Source: Candidatus Woesearchaeota archaeon (lineage in GTDB: Archaea > Nanobdellota > Nanobdellia > Woesearchaeales > UBA525). Taken from it: a stretch of DNA of 19,561 nucleotides. The translations under genes and the position numbers were made by a program. The stretch spans positions 1-19,561 of the forward strand of contig DUGD01000066.1 of NCBI GenBank assembly GCA_013331575.1, written 5' to 3'. Positions 6,955-14,074 of the stretch are shown here, one piece after another. Numbering within the stretch: position 1 is the first letter of the stretch; every line of letters begins with the position of its first letter. The notes beneath the pieces are model-generated. The model had not been told where the DNA came from. It saw only the letters and a list, made by a program, of their open reading frames with translations, and searched no databases.

Positions 6955-7031
6955 AATGCACCTCACGTAGTATTTTGGTTTATGACGGATCTCTCCCCAT
7001 CAACGATAGTTGTATCAACAATAACTACTTC

Positions 7032-7778
7032 TTAAAGTATGCCGAAAAATGCGAAGATGAGAAAGAGGCAGATGATCGCGAGCGCGCCGCCGCCTATCCA
7101 GCCGCCGAAGACCATGTACCTGAGCCATGCGAGCAGTTCTTTCTCGCTCTTCGTCGATATCATGTAGACGTTGTCACCATCGCCGTTCTGTATCATGATG
7201 GTATCGGCGTTGATCGCGGATGATTTCACGTGCGGGTTCTTGCCCGCATAGCCCATCACATACACCTGTTGTTTGTCGATGAGCAAGTGCTCGCGGTAGC
7301 GCATGGTCTTGTTCGCCCCGAGGAACCCTTCGAAATCCATACCGTTGTCATTCAGGTACGCGACGATGCGTTTGTCAGGGTCTTTGCCCCAGCTCGAGTT
7401 GAACTCGAACGTCTGCGGCACATCGATCTCGGCACCTTTCGGATCGACAAGCACCTTGCCAGTATCATCTTCGAGATAGAACGGGTTTTCAGACACCGCG
7501 GATTTTATCTCCACCCACCTACTATGCTTGCCTTGGCGGCGGTACTCCTCGATCGTGCAACGATAATACGCGCATTTCGTACCGGAGAACGGTGCGATGA
7601 GCGATTTTTTTCCGATCAACACCTCGCCAACGATCTCGGCCTGACCCATCGCGATGCTACGGATTTTCGAGGTGGGGATGCTTTCGATAAGCTGGAGCTT
7701 CTTGCGTGCGCCAAAAGCGCGGAAGAAAAAATAGAGTCCGGCGAAGAAGCCGACGACAGCCCAGACGATGTCCGACAT
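7032..7778 (-). CDS. GIDE-domain membrane protein (LemA partner)
   Basis: 248 residues. N-terminal helix (IVWAVVGFFAGLYFFFRAFG) and C-terminal helix (GGALAIICLFLIFAFFG) flank a soluble GIDE-like region. That region has the typical layout GQAEIVGEVLIGKKSLIAPFSGTKCAYYRCTIEE near 40-75 and YREHLLIDKQQVYVMGYA near 160-178. In eukaryotes this domain occurs in the mitochondrial E3 ligase MULAN; prokaryotic members lack the RING, as here. It commonly neighbours lemA, which is seen here too. Role unknown; perhaps membrane stress or scaffolding (inference). Start at ATG 7778: AGGCGG lies 5 nt upstream and TTTATAAA at 7801-7808 puts the transcript start at about the ATG; the frame runs 14 codons further upstream through the TATA box. 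Confidence 0.85.
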   Translation of the reverse strand: MSDIVWAVVGFFAGLYFFFRAFGARKKLQLIESIPTSKIRSIAMGQAEIVGEVLIGKKSLIAPFSGTKCAYYRCTIEEYRRQGKHSRWVEIKSAVSENPFYLEDDTGKVLVDPKGAEIDVPQTFEFNSSWGKDPDKRIVAYLNDNGMDFEGFLGANKTMRYREHLLIDKQQVYVMGYAGKNPHVKSSAINADTIMIQNGDGDNVYMISTKSEKELLAWLRYMVFGGWIGGGALAIICLFLIFAFFGIL

Positions 7779-7800
7779 ACAACCGCCTGAGAGCCAGTTA

Positions 7801-7808
7801 TTTATAAA
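7801..7808 (-). promoter_or_regulatory. TATA box for the GIDE-lemA operon
   Basis: TTTATAAA, centre about 26 nt from ATG 7778, implying a leaderless or nearly leaderless transcript. Divergent from the rps15 promoter at 7846. Confidence 0.65.
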
Positions 7809-7845
7809 TATGTATAACAACAGTTATTGGAATCGCACCATCACC

Positions 7846-7853
7846 TTTTTAAA
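7846..7853 (+). promoter_or_regulatory. TATA box and long leader of rps15
   Basis: TTTTTAAA predicts a start near 7878. This leaves about 108 nt of leader before ATG 7984, long for this window, where most genes are leaderless or have short leaders. The leader ends with GGAGG (7973-7977). Confidence 0.5.
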
Positions 7854-7983
7854 CCGGCCTCGATTCACCAGTCTCAACGCAGAGAGATGCGCTGGTCCGA
7901 ACAACGATTCGGGTAGCTCGCGCATACTGGACGCAAGATCATCTGAATCTTTGCTCCAACCATCATCTGCATGGAGGAACATT

Positions 7984-8439
7984 ATGGCAAGAATGCACAG
8001 CCACGCAAGAGGCCAGAGCCGCTCGACCAAGCCGAGTGCGCCGACAAAACCGACATGGCTCGCACAGAGCGCGAAGGAGACTGAACTTCTCGTCGTGAAA
8101 TACGCGAAGGATGGCAAGAGCCCGAGCCAGATCGGCCTGCACCTGCGCGATGAGTACGGCATCCCGAGCGTCAAGCTCGTCACCGGCAAGTCGGTCGCAC
8201 AGATCCTCAAGGAGAAGACTCTGCAGACGGAGATCCCTGAGGACGTCATGGCACTCGTCACCAAGGTCGTGAAGATCAAGAAGCACCAGGACGAGAACAA
8301 GAAGGATATGACCGCCATCCGCGGCCTGCGCCTGACCGAGTCCAAGATCAACCGCCTGGTCAAGTACTACAAGACCACGGGCAGATTGCCGGCGGACTGG
8401 TCCTACGACCCCGACCGCATCAAGCTCTACGTCGAGTAG
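7984..8439 (+). CDS. rps15: 30S ribosomal protein uS15 (archaeal type)
   Basis: Binds the central domain of 16S rRNA and is a primary 30S assembly protein. 151 residues, the usual archaeal/eukaryotic length with the N-terminal extension (MARMHSHARGQS). The characteristic segments are visible: PTWLAQSAKETELLVVKYAKDG, SPSQIGLHLRDEYGIPSVK, KKHQDENKKDMTAIRGL, SKINRLVKYYKTTGRLP and the C-terminal YDPDRIKLYVE. Start at ATG 7984 is certain: GGAGG lies 6 nt upstream and family alignment begins MARMHS; the open frame extends 72 codons upstream only by chance. Single gene with its own promoter and T-tract terminator. Confidence 0.97.
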   Translation: MARMHSHARGQSRSTKPSAPTKPTWLAQSAKETELLVVKYAKDGKSPSQIGLHLRDEYGIPSVKLVTGKSVAQILKEKTLQTEIPEDVMALVTKVVKIKKHQDENKKDMTAIRGLRLTESKINRLVKYYKTTGRLPADWSYDPDRIKLYVE

Positions 8440-8451
8440 ACGTACAGAAAA

Positions 8452-8490
8452 TTTTCTTTTTTACTCTTTTTCATTTTCTTTGTTCTTCTT
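8452..8490 (+). terminator. Poly-T terminator after rps15
   Basis: Repeated T4-T6 runs follow the rps15 stop and run into the last codons of the convergent gene ending at 8471. The reverse strand is A-rich here and would not terminate. Confidence 0.6.
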
Positions 8491-9127
8491 CGTGCACAGA
8501 TGCGCGCAAGTGTTCGTAGTGATCCAAGAGCGGTCCGAGATGCTCCTCTCTCATACGGAACAAGTCATCATAAGAGGTTATGCCGATATCCGATGCATCC
8601 AACCCTTCGCGGAAGATAACATAGGGGAGTAGCTCACGCTCCGTACCGACTATCACAGGATTGGGCAGCGGATTGACAAGTAGAGAACCTCCTTCGTAGA
8701 ACACTCTTCCGAATACATGCGTGTGGAATGCCCGTCCGAGAAGGAAATCCTCGTGGAACGTCTCGACGAAAGCAGTCGGATGCCCCTGCGCAGCCATCAA
8801 ACCGCGGAAGAGGAGTCCGTAATCTGAGCACGTCGGATATGCGCCGTCGCGCAGTACGCCATCCAAGTTCCGCTTGCAGAAGATGGAACGCTTTAACCGT
8901 TCATTTCCATCGACAACGATAGGTGCAGTGGCTCGCGGCACATACCCCGCGATCAAGGGCAGCGTGGAGATGTATTTGCAGGTTTTGTGGATAGAGAGCA
9001 ACGGGTCAGGTAACCCTGCGATCACAGGATTTTTCATGACTGTCGATTGCGCACGTGTCGTGTGCTCGCGGACCCGGTCGGTGAACTGCGTCTGGGACCC
9101 CTGCGCGAGATAATCCTTGGCATTCAT
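8471..9127 (-). CDS. Transglutaminase-like cysteine protease fold protein
   Basis: 218 residues. The second half has the transglutaminase/arylamine-like core: YPTCSDYGLLFRGLMAAQGHPTAFVET (nucleophile C100) and a His segment FHTHVFGRVFYEGGSLLVNPLPN (H135 or H137, then N152 where family members usually have Asp). The first ~60 residues resemble the helical pre-domain of these proteins (RVREHTTRAQS, PLLSIHKTCKYIS). No signal peptide is seen, so it probably acts in the cytosol. It may hydrolyse or cross-link peptides; substrate unknown. ATG 9127 is chosen because the TATA box at 9150-9157 puts the transcript start at that base. An in-frame start seven codons upstream lies inside the promoter spacer. 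Confidence 0.75.
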   Translation of the reverse strand: MNAKDYLAQGSQTQFTDRVREHTTRAQSTVMKNPVIAGLPDPLLSIHKTCKYISTLPLIAGYVPRATAPIVVDGNERLKRSIFCKRNLDGVLRDGAYPTCSDYGLLFRGLMAAQGHPTAFVETFHEDFLLGRAFHTHVFGRVFYEGGSLLVNPLPNPVIVGTERELLPYVIFREGLDASDIGITSYDDLFRMREEHLGPLLDHYEHLRASVHEEEQRK

Positions 9128-9149
9128 GCACGATACATAGATACCCAAC

Positions 9150-9157
9150 TATATAAA
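9150..9157 (-). promoter_or_regulatory. TATA box for the transglutaminase-like gene
   Basis: Minus strand TTTATATA centred about 26 nt before ATG 9127, predicting a leaderless mRNA. Confidence 0.65.
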
Positions 9158-9201
9158 GTCTTCTTTTGTAACTTCTATAAAGTAGTAAAAATATAGAAAA
9201 C

Positions 9202-9209
9202 TTTATAAA
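9202..9209 (+). promoter_or_regulatory. TATA box for the three-gene unit 9279-10760
   Basis: TTTATAAA in CTTTATAAATG, predicted start near 9231. A second weaker box-like sequence (TTCTATAAAG) lies about 30 bp upstream. Confidence 0.6.
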
Positions 9210-9210
9210 T

Positions 9211-9250
9211 GTGCGATCCCATACAGAGCGATAGGGGGATGATATCGCAC
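9211..9250 (+). promoter_or_regulatory. Inverted repeat spanning the predicted transcription start
   Basis: GTGCGATCCC (9211-9220) faces GGGGGATGAT then ATCGCAC (9244-9250). The 7-bp arms GTGCGAT/ATCGCAC are perfect and the inner CCC/GGG can extend them. It starts directly after the TATA box, so a repressor bound here would block transcription; it could also act as an mRNA hairpin. Confidence 0.45.
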
Positions 9251-9278
9251 CGCTGCGAAAAAGACCTCTCAACCGACC

Positions 9279-9680
9279 ATGACACCGCACAACAAGACGA
9301 CGAGCATCGACTTCACCAAATATCTCGCGCGTGTTGGAGCTATGACCGGATGCGATGTCGCCCAGTACCACCCCAATCCGATTGATTTCTGGTACAGCAC
9401 CGGACACGATCCCATCGATCCGACCGGCGCGCAGGAGCTCGCGGTGGAGAGATACAACCAGCTTTGCAGCACAAGAAGCGACATACCACCGCACAAGCTC
9501 GAAGGCATCATCTATGACGCCATCCGGCTAACGGGCGCGAAGAGAATCCGCGTCACCACAAAAGCGATCGAGCGCGGCACGCAAGGCCACAAGTACATCA
9601 GCGTCTGGTACCACTTGCAACCCGAGCAGCAAACAGGATGCGCGATAACCAGCACCGCAACGCAGACCACCCTGCCATAA
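9279..9680 (+). CDS. Uncharacterised 133-residue protein
   Basis: Soluble-looking protein with no signal peptide or membrane helix. It contains TGCDVAQYHPNPIDFWYSTGHDP, rich in aromatic and His/Asp residues, and a later ITGAKRIRVTTKAIERG-like basic part. Not recognised. ATG 9279 gives a leader of about 48 nt with no strong ribosome site. Codon use resembles its neighbours. It is followed after 77 nt by a signal peptidase gene on the same strand; the gap is strikingly C/A-rich and poor in G, with no TATA box, so the genes are probably co-transcribed. Confidence 0.6.
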   Translation: MTPHNKTTSIDFTKYLARVGAMTGCDVAQYHPNPIDFWYSTGHDPIDPTGAQELAVERYNQLCSTRSDIPPHKLEGIIYDAIRLTGAKRIRVTTKAIERGTQGHKYISVWYHLQPEQQTGCAITSTATQTTLP

Positions 9681-9757
9681 ACACAAATCCGCCGCACAGC
9701 TCAGCAAACACACAGCCAACACCGCAAAACAACACCATACATCAACAAGGCATCACC

Positions 9758-10297
9758 ATGTACGCAAGCAAACTCCTCACAATCATGACCGTTTTCGCGA
9801 TCGGCATCGCCGCAGGACTCTTCCTCGCGGGCGGTGTAGGAGCGAACGACTGGCAAGACGGCACGGGTGGAGATAGCACACTCATACCCGGGGACCTCTC
9901 GGCATTCAACCCGTTCATCGGCGTCACGCCGAAAGAGAGCCCCCGCGACCGCATCCCGGAGAGAGCCATCGCAGTCTACAACGACCGCGTCGTGCTCGAC
10001 ATGCAAGAGGTAGAATGGGCCACATTCACCGATACGCACAGCATGGAACCAGTCATCTTCAAAGGCGCGAACGCCCTCGAGATACGCCCGAAGAGCGAGG
10101 ACGACATCAAGGTCGGCGACATCGCGAGCTACAAAAGCGAGTACTCAGAAGGAACCATCATCCACCGCGTGGTCTACAAAGGCGTCGATGAGAGCGGCAC
10201 CTACTTCATCTTCAAAGGCGATAACTTACCGACAAGCGATCCCGGTCGCGTTCGCTTTAGCCAAATACAGCGCGTTGTTGTGGGATTGATTTACTAG
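9758..10297 (+). CDS. Signal peptidase I-like protein (S26B)
   Basis: 179 residues. N-terminal transmembrane anchor (LLTIMTVFAIGIAAGLFLAGG, ~6-26), then a spacer, then the S26 catalytic domain. The nucleophile is S95 in THSMEP. H136 in TIIHRVV takes the place of the bacterial Lys, as in archaeal/ER-type enzymes. GDNLPTSDPGRV (154-165) supplies the conserved Asp region. The domain ends QRVVVGLIY with no C-terminal helix. It would cleave signal peptides outside the membrane. ATG 9758 starts the anchor directly; an in-frame start at 9638 would add 40 polar residues and overlap the upstream gene. This protein has an unusually long linker (~25-85) between anchor and catalytic site, so a specialised substrate is possible. 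Confidence 0.88.
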   Translation: MYASKLLTIMTVFAIGIAAGLFLAGGVGANDWQDGTGGDSTLIPGDLSAFNPFIGVTPKESPRDRIPERAIAVYNDRVVLDMQEVEWATFTDTHSMEPVIFKGANALEIRPKSEDDIKVGDIASYKSEYSEGTIIHRVVYKGVDESGTYFIFKGDNLPTSDPGRVRFSQIQRVVVGLIY

Positions 10298-10307
10298 AGG
10301 AACGACC

Positions 10308-10760
10308 ATGAATATGATACGATTCGCCAAAGACTACGCCGCAACCGTCCGTGCGAACAAAGTGCTCGCGATAGGTTACGGACTACTCGCCACGTCGATA
10401 GCACTCGGGGCGCAGAACGTCTACAACACGAGGAAGTTGGAATCGGCGGTAGTCTTCGCAGGCACACCACTCATCGGTTTGACCGCAGGAGGCGCGTTCA
10501 CGCTACGCACTATCCGACGGACGCGCGCGCATATCGAGAGGCACGGCACCATCGATGAACGCTTCCAGAACAGGGTGAGCACATTCTATTGCGGCGCCGC
10601 GGGAGTTGAGTACGTTGCCAAAGAGTACGGATTGGACGATATTTTGACATCTGACATCCTTAAGAGGACGACCATCGCGGATTGCGCGAAGACATGGGCG
10701 ATACCAGCGGCGGCGATTACTGCCGCTCAGTCATACAATCTTTACAATCTTCTACGATAA
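10308..10760 (+). CDS. Small membrane protein, unknown function
   Basis: 150 residues. Two or three membrane segments: KVLAIGYGLLATSIALGA (~19-36), SAVVFAGTPLIGLTAGGAF (~46-64) and possibly a weak C-terminal one (TWAIPAAAITAAQSYNLY). A basic linker (RTIRRTRAHIERHG) follows the second. Not recognised. The start is 10 nt after the signal peptidase stop, with GAGGAACGACC just upstream, so it is the last gene of that unit. A role with the peptidase is suggested only by position. Confidence 0.7.
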   Translation: MNMIRFAKDYAATVRANKVLAIGYGLLATSIALGAQNVYNTRKLESAVVFAGTPLIGLTAGGAFTLRTIRRTRAHIERHGTIDERFQNRVSTFYCGAAGVEYVAKEYGLDDILTSDILKRTTIADCAKTWAIPAAAITAAQSYNLYNLLR

Positions 10761-10776
10761 CCAGTTTCGGCAAATC

Positions 10777-10784
10777 TTTTTATA
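10777..10784 (+). promoter_or_regulatory. TATA box for map
   Basis: TTTTTATA, centre 26 nt before ATG 10807: predicted leaderless mRNA. GAGGT at 10801 is too close to act as a normal ribosome site. Confidence 0.6.
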
Positions 10785-10806
10785 CCGACCGCCAGCGCAA
10801 GAGGTA

Positions 10807-11730
10807 ATGCATCGCGATATCGAGTTGGTACCGGACAAAGATGCGCTCCTATCATACCGCAAGGCGGGACGGGTCGCATCACAGGCGCTCGCGCACGGCG
10901 CGAAGCAAGTCAAGCCCGGCGTCTCCATGCGCGAGGTGCTCGATAGCGTCGAAGAGCTCATCATCAAACGCGGCTGCGGCATCGCATTCCCCGCGCAATC
11001 ATCAGTGAACAAGATAGCAGCGCACTTCTGTCCGACCGACACCGACGACATCATCTACGACGACGGCATGGTCATCAAGATCGACGTCGGAGCCCATCAC
11101 GATGGCTATATCGGCGATAACGCCGTGACGATCGACTTAGGAGGGCAGCATCAGGACCTCATCCATGCGGCACGTGACGCGCTCGCGGCGATGGAACGCA
11201 CACTCAAGCCCGGCTGTACGCAAAACGACGTCGGCAACGCCATCAACAACGCCATCACCGCCCACGGCATGCTACCCATCCGCAACCTGAGCGGCCATGG
11301 CGTCGCGCGATTCCAGATACACACCGAACCGAGCATGCCGAACTTCCCAACGAACGAACGCTTCGCGCTTGTAGAGAACCAAGTGGTGGCGGTCGAACCT
11401 TTCGCGACGAACGGTACCGCAGGGCTCATCTACAACGGTTCCAATCCGACCGTCTTCACGCTCGGTGCGATACGGCCTTTGCGGACGCAATACGGACGCG
11501 ACACGCTCTCGCTCGCGCAGAAGTACAACGGCCTGCCGTTCACCACGAGATGGCTCACGCGCAAGCTCGGCAGCAAAGCGCTCCTCGGTCTCGCAGATCT
11601 GCGCCGCGCAGGGATGCTCAACGAATATCCTCCGCTGCCAGAGAAGAGCGGCGGTCTGGTCGCGCAGTTCGAGAACACGTTCCTCATCACGAAAGACGGC
11701 TGCAAAGTGCTGACGCGCGACGACGATTGA
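10807..11730 (+). CDS. map: Methionine aminopeptidase, type II
   Basis: Removes the initiator Met from new proteins in the cytosol. 307 residues, typical of archaeal type II enzymes. All metal ligands can be placed: D93 (IKIDVG), D104 (IGDNAVT), H164 (LSGHGVARF), E197 (VVAVEPFA), E289 (FENTFLIT). Substrate-binding H73 (KIAAHF) and H172 (IHTEP) are present too. The ~60-residue insert that marks type II (GLIYNGSN through KYNGLPFTTRWLTRK) lies between the two Glu ligands. ATG 10807 follows the TATA box at the leaderless distance. Monocistronic by its own promoter. Confidence 0.97.
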   Translation: MHRDIELVPDKDALLSYRKAGRVASQALAHGAKQVKPGVSMREVLDSVEELIIKRGCGIAFPAQSSVNKIAAHFCPTDTDDIIYDDGMVIKIDVGAHHDGYIGDNAVTIDLGGQHQDLIHAARDALAAMERTLKPGCTQNDVGNAINNAITAHGMLPIRNLSGHGVARFQIHTEPSMPNFPTNERFALVENQVVAVEPFATNGTAGLIYNGSNPTVFTLGAIRPLRTQYGRDTLSLAQKYNGLPFTTRWLTRKLGSKALLGLADLRRAGMLNEYPPLPEKSGGLVAQFENTFLITKDGCKVLTRDDD

Positions 11731-11756
11731 TCGGCGATGCGGAATCCGATACGAAA

Positions 11757-11766
11757 TTCTTATAAG
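11757..11766 (+). promoter_or_regulatory. TATA box for the HAD phosphatase gene
   Basis: TTCTTATAAG, predicted start near 11788; the short leader carries GAGGGCGGTGG before ATG 11810. Confidence 0.55.
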
Positions 11767-11809
11767 AGAACACCTCGCTCCCAGCATGGAAGGGTGAGGG
11801 CGGTGGACG

Positions 11810-12547
11810 ATGAACGCATCTAATGCTCCTCTCGAGGCAGTCATTTTCGACATGGACGGCACAAGCCTCGACACTCCGCACGCTCAGTACTCCTGGCTCA
11901 AGCAGACGGCGCAGCGATACGGCGGCCTCGATCCATTCCCCGCGTTCGGCGCCGGGTTTCTCGAGATGTACAACGACTGGCTCACACGCAAGAAGATGCC
12001 TGGCCTGTATGAGATGATCGGTGTCGACTACACGGGCAACCGCGATGCCATCCATCGCGATTACGATCTCTTCAACCAGACGCATCCTATCGAGCTCATC
12101 CCCGGAATGCCTGAGTGCATCAAGCAATTCAAAGATTTTGGATTCAAGCTCGGTGTAAACACCACGAAGAACATGAAGAGCATAAGCGCACCGCTTGCGC
12201 GATACGGCCTCACAGATCTCTTCGACGCGTATGTTACTGCTGACGATATTCTTGCACAAGCAGAGAGGACTGGACTCCCGCACACCGAATTCGCCAAACC
12301 GCACGGCTACTCGGCAGAACTCATACTCCGAAAGCTCGACGTTGCACAAGAGAATGCAGCCGCGATCGAGGACGATACTATCGGCGTAACGACCTATCGC
12401 AATGGCAGCGCACAACCGCGCGTCATCGGAGTGACATGGGGTTTCGAACCGGATGGAAAGCGCCTGCTCGACGCGGGAGCGGATATTGTAGCTCATACCA
12501 CAGGCGAACTTATCACGGCTATAATGCTGCGCGCGCACCGCAGATAG
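11810..12547 (+). CDS. HAD-superfamily phosphatase (phosphoglycolate phosphatase-like)
   Basis: 245 residues. Motif I is FDMDGT (nucleophile D14, general acid D16). Motif II is the Thr of LGVNTTK. Motif III is the Lys of AKPHGYSAELIL. Motif IV is IEDDTIGV. A helical C1 cap (about residues 25-95) sits between motifs I and II. GMPECIKQFKDFGFKLGVNT is the usual pre-motif II helix-strand. Likely dephosphorylates a small phosphorylated metabolite such as phosphoglycolate or a sugar phosphate; substrate cannot be read from sequence. Unusual detail: motif I has DGTSLDT where Gly/Leu-Val-Asp is common. Single gene; converges with the small zinc-ribbon gene 26 nt away. Confidence 0.88.
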   Translation: MNASNAPLEAVIFDMDGTSLDTPHAQYSWLKQTAQRYGGLDPFPAFGAGFLEMYNDWLTRKKMPGLYEMIGVDYTGNRDAIHRDYDLFNQTHPIELIPGMPECIKQFKDFGFKLGVNTTKNMKSISAPLARYGLTDLFDAYVTADDILAQAERTGLPHTEFAKPHGYSAELILRKLDVAQENAAAIEDDTIGVTTYRNGSAQPRVIGVTWGFEPDGKRLLDAGADIVAHTTGELITAIMLRAHRR

Positions 12548-12573
12548 CTCCAGAACCATAACTCTATTCATAG

Positions 12574-12744
12574 TCACGCTTTGCGCATGAAGACTATGTG
12601 CTCATAGTTGCAGGACGGGCACGCACCGATCTTATAGAGCGACCCGAGATACCACGCGTCGCGAAGCGGTATCTTCTGAGGGGTCTTGCACGAAGCACAG
12701 ATACCATCGATCCCCCCACGGTTATTCTCCTCTCGCATGAGCAT
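12574..12744 (-). CDS. 56-residue zinc-ribbon protein
   Basis: Very short gene with two CxxC knuckles: CASC (~16-19) and CPSC (~44-47), 24 residues apart, in a sequence beginning MLMREENNRGG and ending HIVFMRKA. The spacing fits a four-Cys zinc ribbon. It could bind nucleic acid or be a subunit of an RNA- or transcription-related complex; no family is named. ATG 12744 sits one base from the transcript start predicted by the TATA box at 12768-12775, so it is probably leaderless; ATG 12738 is the alternative. The coding evidence is the cysteine pattern, the promoter distance and the lack of another gene here. It converges with the HAD gene. Confidence 0.75.
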   Translation of the reverse strand: MLMREENNRGGIDGICASCKTPQKIPLRDAWYLGSLYKIGACPSCNYEHIVFMRKA

Positions 12745-12767
12745 GCGCCGATTGCGCTCAACAGGGG

Positions 12768-12775
12768 TTTATATA
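12768..12775 (-). promoter_or_regulatory. TATA box for the zinc-ribbon gene
   Basis: Minus strand TATATAAA, centre about 27 nt from ATG 12744. On the plus strand the same box is too close to the ATG at 12780 to serve it. The 246 bases from 12745 to 12990 hold only promoters and a hairpin. Confidence 0.6.
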
Positions 12776-12890
12776 GATTATGACGGTGGAGTATAACATC
12801 GAAACGTTACGCAGGATCAGAGCGTGGACGTCACACGACACGCGGATGCGACACCGCCACCCATACGGAACCCGAAGAGGACGCGTGAAC

Positions 12891-12905
12891 GCCCCGCCAG
12901 GGCGG
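12891..12905. repeat. Short GC palindrome related to one at 6320-6334
   Basis: GCCCCGCCAGGGCGG differs from the copy at 6320-6334 by one base (A to G in the loop). CCGCC/GGCGG can pair. Both copies are non-coding. Confidence 0.4.
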
Positions 12906-12949
12906 AACGCACCACAAAAGCACATTGATGAAAACTTCCTATCAAAAAC

Positions 12950-12957
12950 TTTAAATA
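12950..12957 (+). promoter_or_regulatory. TATA box for the six-gene operon 12991-16750
   Basis: TTTAAATA predicts a start near 12979, followed by GGGGGAA (12981-12987) and GTG 12991. This spacing decides the start codon of the first gene. Confidence 0.65.
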
Positions 12958-12990
12958 GACTGCGTGACTCGGCGAGTATCGGGGGAATTT

Positions 12991-13452
12991 GTGGCAAAGA
13001 TAAGTATCGATACACCGCTTGCGGAGGTCACGCTGCGAAAATACGAGAAGCCGAGCGATCTCTCGCGACGCGAGCTCGTGCGCAAGTTGTGTTTATCGCT
13101 CGGGCTACTCCAGCCGGGCGATTCCCGCGACGTCATAGTCGATGTGCTCCAAGTCATGCTGGAGGCCGATGACGAGCTCACATCGACGGAAGTCGAGAGC
13201 CGCGTGATCGAGAAGAGAAAATCGTCGGGGCTCGAGCTCCTCGGCATCGCGCCATCCAACATCCGACGGCAACTCCTGCGGCTACGCGACATCTTCATCA
13301 TCGAGAAGGTGAAGAACAACTATCGGTTACGCGAACGCGCCACGTTGCGCACCATCTTCGAGGAGAATATCGAGAAGTACTACTTGGCATCTATCATCGG
13401 ACGCGTGAAGGAATACATCGACGAAGCAGATAAGGCGTTCCTGCATCGGTAA
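12991..13452 (+). CDS. Winged-helix DNA-binding protein
   Basis: 153 residues, first gene of the operon. The N-terminal block KISIDTPLAEVTLRKYEKP...RRELVRKLCLSLGLLQPGDSRD precedes a helix-turn-helix-like region (DVIVDVLQVMLEADDELTSTEVESRVIEKR) and a winged part (IAPSNIRRQLLRLRDIFIIEKVKNNYRLRE). The C-terminal helix is NIEKYYLASIIGRVKEYIDEADKAFL. I remember similar sequences as conserved hypothetical proteins in DPANN archaea, but cannot verify that here. Likely a transcription regulator or a nucleic-acid-binding factor. GTG 12991 is preferred over GTG 12964 because GGGGGAA lies 3 nt upstream and the earlier codon would precede the predicted transcript start. Confidence 0.75.
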   Translation: MAKISIDTPLAEVTLRKYEKPSDLSRRELVRKLCLSLGLLQPGDSRDVIVDVLQVMLEADDELTSTEVESRVIEKRKSSGLELLGIAPSNIRRQLLRLRDIFIIEKVKNNYRLRERATLRTIFEENIEKYYLASIIGRVKEYIDEADKAFLHR

Positions 13453-13483
13453 TGCACGCAGTCGCAGAAGGCACAGGAGGCCC

Positions 13484-14074
13484 ATGGACAATATCTACCC
13501 TCCAGTTTACCCCCCGAGCGAGGACTCTGCATTTTTGGCATCATTTGTACGCAAGCTCGCGCGCGGCAAGACGGTCGACATAGGGACTGGTAGCGGTACG
13601 CAAGCATTCGCCGCAGCCGAGAACAACTCCGCAGAGTCCATCACCGCGGTCGACATCAATCCCGCCGCGGTCGCTCACGTGCGCGCGAAGATACGACAGG
13701 GAGAGCTCGACGGGACCATCGCCAAAGGCCGGATGACAATGATCGAGAGCGATATGTTCGCGCACCTCGAAGGAGAGCTGTTCGACACCATCATCTGCAA
13801 TCCACCGTACCTTCCAGATGACGATAGGGCGCGCGACATCGCGCTCGACGGCGGACCCGCCGGGTACGAATGGACCGAAAGGTTCCTCGAGGAATCGATG
13901 ACACATCTTGTGCCTAACGGACAGATACTCATGCTGTTCTCGAACCTCACCAACAAGGATCGCGTAGACGGAACGCTGCGCAGGCTCGGATTTGCCCACG
14001 AAATACTCGGAGAGATGGTTGTCGGCATGTTCGAACGGCTCTACGTGTACCGCATCTGGAGGAATACGCGATGA
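13484..14074 (+). CDS. HemK/PrmC-like (Mtq2-type) N5-glutamine methyltransferase
   Basis: 196 residues, the short archaeal/eukaryotic form lacking the N-terminal domain of bacterial PrmC. YPPSEDSAFL near 9-18 is the family start motif. Motif I is VDIGTGSGTQ (31-40), acidic VDINP (56-60), and the catalytic NPPY is at 106-109, followed by LPDDD. Family members methylate the GGQ glutamine of class I release factor, in archaea and eukaryotes with Trm112. Substrate by family knowledge, not shown here. ATG 13484 has AGGAGG 6 nt upstream, 31 nt after the upstream stop; its TGA overlaps the next ATG. Confidence 0.93.
   Translation: MDNIYPPVYPPSEDSAFLASFVRKLARGKTVDIGTGSGTQAFAAAENNSAESITAVDINPAAVAHVRAKIRQGELDGTIAKGRMTMIESDMFAHLEGELFDTIICNPPYLPDDDRARDIALDGGPAGYEWTERFLEESMTHLVPNGQILMLFSNLTNKDRVDGTLRRLGFAHEILGEMVVGMFERLYVYRIWRNTR

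Noticed and set aside
7230..7790. Plus-strand open frame of 186 codons opposite the GIDE gene
   Set aside because: Composition is a mirror of the GIDE codons; no ribosome site or promoter.
11687..12577. Long minus-strand open frame (296 codons) opposite the HAD gene
   Set aside because: It is antisense to a protein with all four HAD motifs, shows no domain, and overlaps the end of map; high GC makes long antisense frames common here.
12780..13172. Plus-strand open frame starting just after the TATA box at 12768
   Set aside because: The box is too close to its ATG, it runs through the operon promoter and overlaps the winged-helix gene out of frame.
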